From NCBI GenBank assembly GCA_033856275.1, contig JAWVFJ010000005.1, positions 1-20,895 of the forward strand: 20,895 bases of DNA, given 5' to 3'. Of the stretch, positions 16,520 to 20,895 are shown piece by piece. Origin of the DNA: VRUE01 sp033856275 (lineage in GTDB: Bacteria; Actinomycetota; Thermoleophilia; Solirubrobacterales; 70-9). Position numbers and translations under genes: made by a program. Each line of letters opens with the position of its first letter. The first letter of the stretch is position 1. Below the pieces are notes generated by a model. The model saw nothing but the letters and a program-made list of their open reading frames with translations. It had not been told where the DNA came from and searched no databases.

Positions 16520-17158
16520 CTACTTGACAGCTTTCTTCGCTCGGCCCTTTTTGGCGTTCTTCGCCTCAGCCGAAAGACCCTCGAAGTTCATCAGCACAGC
16601 CGTGGCCGGAATCCCCGCCTCGCCCGACTTCGCCATCCGCTTGGCGCTGGCAGCGTGGATCTCGATGACCCTCTCAAGCGTCTCATTGACGAGATCTACT
16701 GTTTCGTCCCAGCCCTGCTCATCCACAACGCCTGGCGTCCAGCTCATATGCACGTCATCGCGGGCGTTGAAGCTGCCCCCTTTGATCGCTCCAACGACAT
16801 CGTCGATGATCATCGACAGAGCAGACCAACTGACGCCCGGCTTGATCGAGTCGGGCAGGCTCTGCCACTCGCTGTCCTTGATGAAGGACCTCTCGGTTGC
16901 GCGGTAGTAATGCTCGACTGCGCCTCGACGGGGCTCGGTCTTGACCATTTCGATGCACTCAAAGTCCTTGAGCACTTTGACGTGGTAACTGACCTGGCTG
17001 AGGCCCTCTTCGAGCTCCTTTGAAAGTTCATTCGGGCTCGCCATCCGCTCGTTGAGAATGGTCAGGATTTCAACTCGCAGCGGATGGGCAAGCGCCTTCA
17101 CAAGGCGCTGATCTACCCCGCTTCCCTTCTTTTTCTTGGTCTTCGTCTTTGCGGCCAA
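16520..17158 (-). CDS. ArsR-like winged-helix regulator, paralogue 1 (212 aa)
   Basis: A Lys-rich N-terminus (AAKTKTKKKKGSG) leads into an ArsR-type winged helix, residues about 15-100: RLVKALAHPLRVEILTILNE, ELSKELEEGLSQVSYHVKVL (recognition helix) and a wing with RRGAVEHYYRA. The C-terminal half is helical and contains NARDDVHMSWTPG and GWDETVDLVNETLERV, conserved with the paralogue at 18161-18838. No metal-ligand cysteines are seen, so a metal sensor is unlikely. I chose TTG 17158 because AGAGGAG lies 5 nt upstream; the upstream open frame to 17284 has no such support. It ends 57 nt from the ferritin-like gene start and is transcribed divergently from the uracil-DNA glycosylase gene. Confidence 0.85.
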   Translation of the reverse strand: MAAKTKTKKKKGSGVDQRLVKALAHPLRVEILTILNERMASPNELSKELEEGLSQVSYHVKVLKDFECIEMVKTEPRRGAVEHYYRATERSFIKDSEWQSLPDSIKPGVSWSALSMIIDDVVGAIKGGSFNARDDVHMSWTPGVVDEQGWDETVDLVNETLERVIEIHAASAKRMAKSGEAGIPATAVLMNFEGLSAEAKNAKKGRAKKAVK

Positions 17159-17199
17159 AGCGACTCCTCTGGTTCGTTGTTGCTGGCTTGAACCACTCC

Positions 17200-17229
17200 A
17201 TCGTATTGAACGTAAAGGCAACTTTGCAA
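17200..17229 (-). promoter_or_regulatory. Possible promoter of regulator paralogue 1
   Basis: Minus strand: TTGCAA (17229-17224), 18-nt spacer, TACGAT (17205-17200); each hexamer matches 4 of 6 consensus bases. The -35 is itself a palindrome inside TTTGCAAA, with a related TTTTGCAG 20 nt further upstream, so autoregulation at this spot is possible. Confidence 0.35.
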
Positions 17230-17436
17230 ACCGAAATGACCATTTTGCAGGCGCGTAACTTAATACTGGAACTTTTTCCAGCATTCGATTGGTCTAAAGC
17301 GTCGTATCGGATGGGTCGCGACCCCCAACCGCAAGAGCTGACGATTGCGAAGGGGGTGAGGCAGGGTGAAGATTGCAAAAACGGAGCAGGTAGTTCCGCT
17401 GCTCTCAACTATCAAGACGCGCTAGTGCCGTATATG

Positions 17437-17472
17437 GGCGGATCGATCCTGGGCTCGAAGGATCGGTCCGCC
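17437..17472 (+). other. Strong hairpin upstream of the UDG gene
   Basis: GGCGGATCGATCCT (17437-17450) pairs with AGGATCGGTCCGCC (17459-17472) around an 8-nt loop. All 14 positions pair when one U:G wobble is allowed. It ends 39 nt before the GTG start of the UDG gene and has no T tract, so it may be a leader structure or a terminator-like block. Confidence 0.5.
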
Positions 17473-17511
17473 ACCACGCCTCGGATCGGCTGGCCATGAT
17501 TCAGTTCCGAT

Positions 17512-18216
17512 GTGGCAGATGAGCCTTCCAAAGACACGCCGGGCACATTTGGTGATCTGGCAACCGAGATCCATTCTTGTCGGCGGTGCCCTCGCCTAGT
17601 CGACTGGCGTGAGATGCGAGCTGCGGACCCGCCTCGTCGGTACGAGGGCGAGGATTATTGGGCGCGCCCGGTCAGCGGCTTCGGTGATCCATCGGCTCGG
17701 GTGGCAATTGTCGGTCTCGCTCCCGCCGCAAATGGGGCCAATCGCACCGGCCGAATGTTCACTGGCGACCGCTCGGGGGACTGGCTCTACGCTGCCCTGT
17801 GTCGGGCTGGCTATGCAAATCAATCAGCCAGCGTGCATCGTGACGATGGCCTGCGCCTCATCGGCGCTTATCTGACTTCCGTAGTGCGATGCGCCCCCCC
17901 GGCAAACCGTCCCACTCCAGACGAGCGCGACACATGTCTTCCATACCTCGAGCGCGAGTTGAGGCTCTTGAGACAGTGCCGAACGATCGTGACTCTCGGA
18001 GCCTTTGCTTGGGACGGTTCGCTTCGGGCGCTTCGGAGCCTTGGCGAAAAAATGCCGCGCCCACAACCGCGCTTTCGGCATGGGGCGGAAGCGGTCGTGG
18101 GACGATGGACGCTGCTGGGTTGCTACCACCCTAGCCAGCAAAACACTTTCACCGGTAGGCTCACTGAGCCGATGTTGGATGCGGTTTTTTCTCGTGCCGC
18201 AGAACTCTCGCGGTAG
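17512..18216 (+). CDS. Family 5 uracil-DNA glycosylase (UDGb type, 234 aa)
   Basis: This DNA repair enzyme removes uracil and other deaminated bases. Motif 1 is GLAPAANGANRTGRMFTGDR (residues 68-87); the APA-N form without the Asp of family 4 is typical of UDGb. Motif 2 is GCYHPSQQNTFTGRLT near the C-terminus. Four cysteines (C23, C26, C127, C142, in SCRRCP and RCAPPANRP...DTCLPYL) fit a 4Fe-4S cluster. Start GTG 17512 has no clear Shine-Dalgarno, but any later start would lose the CxxC. The gene is bracketed by two paralogous regulators on the other strand, and its last 56 nt overlap the 3' end of the second one tail to tail. Confidence 0.92.
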   Translation: MADEPSKDTPGTFGDLATEIHSCRRCPRLVDWREMRAADPPRRYEGEDYWARPVSGFGDPSARVAIVGLAPAANGANRTGRMFTGDRSGDWLYAALCRAGYANQSASVHRDDGLRLIGAYLTSVVRCAPPANRPTPDERDTCLPYLERELRLLRQCRTIVTLGAFAWDGSLRALRSLGEKMPRPQPRFRHGAEAVVGRWTLLGCYHPSQQNTFTGRLTEPMLDAVFSRAAELSR

Positions 18217-18838
18217 CGGCTGCTCTCTCATCGGGCCCGGCCGTTTCAAACGCAAGGAGCGCCATCGTCGCGGGCACGGGTCTCTCGTCGCTTTTAGCCA
18301 ATCGAGCAGCAGACTTCGCCTGAATGGCGCCCAGTTCCTCAAGGGTTCGGTTCATCAGTTCCGTGGCTTCTGACCAACCGCGGCCATCGAACATGCCCGG
18401 TGCCCAACTGACATGCCTGTCGTGCCGGGCATTGAGCGTCCCCGCCTGCCATGCACCGACAAGGTCGTCAAACAGCAACTGCAGAACTCCGGCCGTCAGA
18501 TCAGACTTCAGCGAGGTTGGCAGTCGTCGCCATGCCTCGTCATCGAAGGAAAGAGTTCGCATTGCTTGGAAGAAGTGCTCGTTCGCGCCTCGCCGCTTCC
18601 TCGTTTCGACTCGCTCGATGCATTCGAGTTTCTCCAGCTCCTCGACGTGGTGGTAGAAGGAGCTGACGTCGGCTTCGAGTTCCTCGCCGATTTCGCGGGC
18701 GCTGGCGACGCGCTCGTTGAGCACGGCGAGGATGTGCTCCCGCACCGGATGGCCTAGCGCTTTGATCAGGCGTCGATCGAAGAAGCTCTTCAGCTCGTCC
18801 CCTTCGCTCAGCTCCTGCATCGACTTGCCTGTCTTCAT
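18161..18838 (-). CDS. ArsR-like winged-helix regulator, paralogue 2 (225 aa)
   Basis: Same architecture as the 16520-17158 protein: RLIKALGHPVREHILAVLNE, EIGEELEADVSSFYHHVEEL, a wing with KRRGANEHFFQA, then NARHDRHVSWAPG, GWSEATELMNRTLEEL and VPATMALLAFE. About half of the aligned positions in the C-terminal third match the paralogue by eye. ATG 18838 is chosen because GGGAGG lies 4 nt upstream; the open frame reaches 18895 without support. The stop (18163-18161) lies inside the 3' end of the UDG gene. It is divergent from the E1-like gene, with a perfect inverted repeat between them, so autoregulation and control of the E1-like gene are plausible. Confidence 0.87.
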   Translation of the reverse strand: MKTGKSMQELSEGDELKSFFDRRLIKALGHPVREHILAVLNERVASAREIGEELEADVSSFYHHVEELEKLECIERVETRKRRGANEHFFQAMRTLSFDDEAWRRLPTSLKSDLTAGVLQLLFDDLVGAWQAGTLNARHDRHVSWAPGMFDGRGWSEATELMNRTLEELGAIQAKSAARLAKSDERPVPATMALLAFETAGPDERAAATARVLRHEKKPHPTSAQ

Positions 18839-18913
18839 CGGCCCTCCCGACGGGTTGGATTGCGGCATCACGATAGGTCGCCGGTCGTACCGCAACTGCG
18901 GCTTAATTGCAGC

Positions 18914-18933
18914 GTTTCAAGATTAATTGAAAC
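18914..18933. promoter_or_regulatory. Operator-like inverted repeat in the divergent regulator/E1-like intergenic region
   Basis: GTTTCAA (18914-18920), 6-nt centre GATTAA, TTGAAAC (18927-18933): perfect 7-bp arms in an AT-rich patch between two divergent genes. An outer pair AATTGC (18905-18910) and GCAATT (18942-18947) is nearly concentric. The size and symmetry suit a dimeric winged-helix protein such as the adjacent regulator. No clear -35/-10 pair is seen on either strand. Confidence 0.5.
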
Positions 18934-18983
18934 TAATTTGAGCAATTGGCTGGTCTCAAGCGTACCCAGAGGAGGTGGGCAGC

Positions 18984-20090
18984 GTGCAACGACCGCGACT
19001 GAAGCGCACCACGCAGCAGATGGAAGCGCCTAACGGCGATCTCTACCTGCTCCGGCCAAGCGCCGGGGCTGACATTCACATCGAGGAGCCCGACCCCGAG
19101 GGGAGGCGCCTGCTTGGCGCTCTCGACGGGACGCGGACCGAAGCGGAGCTGATCGAGGAGTTCGGGACCGATGAGGTCAGCGACTTGCTCGGCCAGTTCG
19201 AGGAGCTCGGCGTCGTCGAGGACGCCGCCGATGACGACCGGATCGCCGCCCCGGTGATCGAGCGCTTCGACCGCCAACTGCGTTACTTCAGCGACATCAC
19301 GACCGGCCCCAGCGCGTCGGAATGCCAGGACCGGCTGCAAAAGGCGCGAATTGCGGTGCTCGGCGTCGGCGGACTCGGCGGCTGGTCGGCGCTGAACCTT
19401 GCCTGCTGTGGAGTTGGCGAGCTGTTGCTGCTCGACTTCGACCGGGTCGAGTTGAGCAACCTCAACCGCCAGGTGCTCTATTCCGAGGCCGACATCGGCC
19501 GCTTCAAGGCCGAGGCCGCGGCAGAGCGTTTGAGTGGCTTCAACTCGGCGATGCGGGTCGAGCCGCGAGTGCAGCGACTCGACAGCGAAGCGGCGATTGC
19601 CGAGACGATCGCTGGCTATGACCTTGTGATCGACGCCTGCGATTGGCCGGCGCACGACATCGAGCGCTGGATCAACGCGGCCTGCTTCGGCGCCCGCATC
19701 CCCTTTATCGCGATGAGCCACTTCCCGCCGGTGGCCCGCGTCGGTCCCCTCTACGTGCCGGGCGTGACCGGCTGCTTTGCCTGTCAGGAGATCGGCTATC
19801 GACGCGCGTTCCCGCTTTACGACATCGCGGTGAGACAGCAGCGCGGCAAAGGCTCACCGGCGGCGACGTTGGGGCCGGCCTGCGGCTTGATCGGGGGCCA
19901 GATCGGCCTCGACATCCTGCATCACCTCACCGGGCTTGCGCGGCCCTCGACTCTCGGTGTCGGCCACATCTACGACCTGCGCACGATGGCGGTAGACCGC
20001 GAGCCGGTGGTGCCGGAGCCGAGCTGTCCGGTGTGCGGGGGCATGCAGCCCTCTTCAGGCAAAGAGCTTCAAGGAACGGCGCCACGATAG
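18984..20090 (+). CDS. E1/ThiF-like adenylyltransferase with N-terminal PqqD-like domain (368 aa)
   Basis: The core (residues about 95-340) is an E1-like fold that activates a carboxylate with ATP: nucleotide loop GVGGLGG (127-133), DFDRVE (151-156), the Arg-finger stretch NLNRQ (159-163), K175 in DIGRFK, and a DACDWP turn. C264/C267 (CFAC) and C348/C351 (CPVC) form a typical structural zinc site. The first 80 residues (YLLRPSAGADIHIEEPDP, LLGALDGTRTEAELIEEFG) resemble a PqqD-like winged helix, the fold of RiPP leader-binding domains. So it may be a RiPP/TOMM-type or other peptide-modifying E1 enzyme, rather than housekeeping MoeB/ThiF, which lack this N-terminus. GTG 18984 has AGGAGG 8 nt upstream and is preferred to GTG 18975. 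A lipoprotein gene follows after 15 nt. Confidence 0.85.
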   Translation: MQRPRLKRTTQQMEAPNGDLYLLRPSAGADIHIEEPDPEGRRLLGALDGTRTEAELIEEFGTDEVSDLLGQFEELGVVEDAADDDRIAAPVIERFDRQLRYFSDITTGPSASECQDRLQKARIAVLGVGGLGGWSALNLACCGVGELLLLDFDRVELSNLNRQVLYSEADIGRFKAEAAAERLSGFNSAMRVEPRVQRLDSEAAIAETIAGYDLVIDACDWPAHDIERWINAACFGARIPFIAMSHFPPVARVGPLYVPGVTGCFACQEIGYRRAFPLYDIAVRQQRGKGSPAATLGPACGLIGGQIGLDILHHLTGLARPSTLGVGHIYDLRTMAVDREPVVPEPSCPVCGGMQPSSGKELQGTAPR

Positions 20091-20105
20091 ATAGGGTGGC
20101 TGGCG

Positions 20106-20510
20106 ATGGGGCAGGCTCGCCACCTTCTGTCGCTCTTGGTGCTGGTCGGCGTCGCCCTGGCTGCCGTGGTGGGCGGTTGCGGCTCATCGGACGAGACATC
20201 GGAGAGCAGTTCGAGCGGTGCGGGTCCCGCGACGAGGTCCACCGCTCCCCAGGGAGCAACCGCTCAGGCTTGCTCGGGCGCAGTCGCCGGCATCAGCCAG
20301 GTTCGGGTGAGCGGAGTCGGCTGCGCGGTGGCCCGCGGGATCGTCGCCTCCTGGGACAACAGGAAGGCCTGCGGGGCGCCGGCGGGCGGATCGCGGACGT
20401 CTTGCTCGGTCGAGGACTACCGCTGTCTCGGCGCGGCCACGGACCGCGGCCTCTCTGTGAGCTGCGCGGCGCCAGGCGGTTCGATCTCGTTCGTCGCCAA
20501 ACGCAGCTAG
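20106..20510 (+). CDS. Small cysteine-containing lipoprotein (134 aa)
   Basis: ATG 20106 starts a signal sequence with hydrophobic core LLSLLVLVGVALAAVV and lipobox VGGC (Cys25), followed by a Ser/Thr/Ala-rich linker (residues 26-53). The C-terminal domain of about 80 residues has six cysteines, in ACSGA, GVGCAVARGIV, KACGAP, TSCSVEDYRCLG and SVSCAAPG, which could form disulfides outside the membrane. This small domain is common in secreted actinobacterial proteins as I recall; its function is unknown. It lies 15 nt after the E1-like gene in the same direction and is probably co-transcribed. It converges with the TMEM175-like remnant. Confidence 0.8.
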   Translation: MGQARHLLSLLVLVGVALAAVVGGCGSSDETSESSSSGAGPATRSTAPQGATAQACSGAVAGISQVRVSGVGCAVARGIVASWDNRKACGAPAGGSRTSCSVEDYRCLGAATDRGLSVSCAAPGGSISFVAKRS

Positions 20511-20515
20511 CCCGC

Positions 20516-20784
20516 CTATGAGCGTGTTCTGCGGACCAAGCGGCCGAGCGCAGGGCCGATGAAGAGGGCGAGCCAGCAGTACGGAGCGAGGTGGCGCTCG
20601 AGGAGCGCGACGGGAATCGAAATGAGGAAGACCGAGGCAACGACGAGGGCATTGCGCTGGCCTTCCTGCGCCTCCTCGGTCGACATCCTGCTGAGGCCGG
20701 CGCGGCGGGCGTCGCAAACATCAGCGTGCCGGAGAGGACCACGCCGACCAGGTTGATCGCGTAGAGGATGAGCCAGGCCAGGTT
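20516..20784 (-). pseudogene. 3' fragment of a TMEM175-like (DUF1211) membrane protein gene
   Basis: Two minus-strand frames give the pieces. The upstream one reads NLAWLILYAINLVGVVLSG then TLMFA (one membrane helix). The downstream one reads RRAGLSRMSTEEAQEGQRNA then LVVASVFLISIPVALLERHL, APYCWLALFIGP and RLVRRTRS, stop at 20518-20516. Restoring a single lost base near 20715-20725 joins them as TLMFA-DARRAGLS, which looks like the last three helices of the TMEM175/DUF1211 potassium channel family. The N-terminal helices are absent: from about 20785 the sequence belongs to an IS3-like element. The fragment is thus 5'-truncated and frameshifted. The downstream frame alone could be a 56-residue membrane peptide, but that is less likely. 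Confidence 0.55.
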
Positions 20785-20895
20785 TGACGGAGACCCAGAA
20801 ACCAGGATTCCTACCTGGAAGAAGGGAACTCCCAAGCCATGCCACGACAGAAGAAATACCCCGATGAGCTGCTGGGTCGCGGTGCCCGGATGGTC
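20785..20895 (+). mobile_element. Left end of an IS3-family insertion sequence (continues beyond the window)
   Basis: An IS3-type orfA starts at 20839. The break in the TMEM175-like homology places the element's left end near 20785, where TGACGG begins with TG as IS3 ends do. A small inverted repeat CCAGG-ATTCCTA-CCTGG (about 20802-20818) lies between this point and orfA. The exact boundary, the inverted repeat and the target duplication cannot be verified without the right end. Confidence 0.5.
20839..20895 (+). CDS. IS3-family transposase OrfA, N-terminal 19 codons
   Basis: ATG 20839 opens a frame to the window end: MPRQKKYPDELLGRGARMV. This is the standard start of the IS3 OrfA helix-turn-helix protein (xKYPDELxxRxVRLV), which binds the element's ends and is fused to OrfB by programmed frameshifting in the family. 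GAAGG lies about 13 nt upstream as a weak ribosome site. Only 19 residues are present, so the call rests on this motif and on the interruption of the neighbouring gene. Confidence 0.65.
   Translation, partial: MPRQKKYPDELLGRGARMV

Larger units (their letters stand above)
17159..17511. other. 353-nt intergenic region between divergent regulator and UDG genes
   Basis: The region is visibly more AT-rich than its surroundings near 17190-17290. It holds a possible promoter for the regulator (17200-17229), an inverted repeat CTGGAA-CTTT-TTCCAG at 17266-17281, and a 36-nt strong hairpin at 17437-17472. A 116-codon plus-strand frame crosses it without a ribosome site, and I do not count it as a gene. 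Confidence 0.6.

Noticed and set aside
17149..17499. 116-codon plus-strand frame in the regulator/UDG gap
   Set aside because: No ribosome site, no domain, starts inside the regulator gene and runs through two hairpins.
20106..20510. Lipoprotein as a RiPP precursor of the E1-like enzyme
   Set aside because: It has a lipobox signal and a disulfide-type cysteine domain but no leader/core layout; adjacency alone is not enough to call it a precursor.

Overview
The window looks like chromosomal DNA from a high-GC actinomycete, most likely class Thermoleophilia (Solirubrobacterales). The base composition, GTG/TTG starts, F420-type reductase, short primary sigma factor, large secreted proteins with SPAGAGCPEGS-type motifs and the AbiEi-DUF559 gene all point that way. 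This placement is inference from protein style, not a database result.

Layout. (1) 1-6668 is a minus-strand secreted/surface block: a collagen-like protein, a 1508-residue beta-propeller/repeat protein, and a second secreted protein (GTGA overlap) that runs off the left edge. A TTGACA promoter precedes the collagen-like gene. (2) 6739-8330, minus strand: tRNA-Tyr(GTA), then an SDR oxidoreductase whose ATG lies 1 nt after the tRNA, then a MerR regulator (ATGA overlap). Upstream lies a small graveyard: an apparent antitoxin/toxin fusion remnant and a frameshifted NTF2-like gene. (3) 8956-11774: an F420-dependent nitroreductase-family gene (+), the primary sigma factor (-) and GTP cyclohydrolase FolE2 (+). 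(4) 11783-12906 is the most unusual part: an AbiEi-DUF559 (putative PD-(D/E)XK nuclease fold) gene flanked by two direct copies of a 113-nt doublet. Each copy is a 41-nt palindrome, a conserved 31-nt spacer and another 41-nt palindrome. (5) 13050-16463, minus-strand operon: ferritin-like lipoprotein, MMPL transporter, PgsA. (6) 16520-18838: two paralogous ArsR-like winged-helix regulators (-) on either side of a family 5 uracil-DNA glycosylase (+). (7) 18984-20510 (+): an E1/ThiF-like adenylyltransferase with a PqqD-like N-terminal domain and a small cysteine-containing lipoprotein; a perfect inverted repeat lies between the E1 gene and the divergent regulator. (8) 20516-20895: the 3' part of a TMEM175-like membrane protein gene (-), apparently cut by an IS3-family element whose orfA starts at 20839 and leaves the window.

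The core genes (sigma factor, pgsA, folE2, tRNA-Tyr) are ordinary. The best candidate for something undescribed is the palindrome-doublet/AbiEi-DUF559 cassette, which resembles REP-doublet/RAYT arrangements but with an unrelated protein family. Secondary candidates are the tRNA-Tyr/SDR junction, the nested domain insertion in the 1508-residue protein, and the E1-like gene with its divergent regulator.
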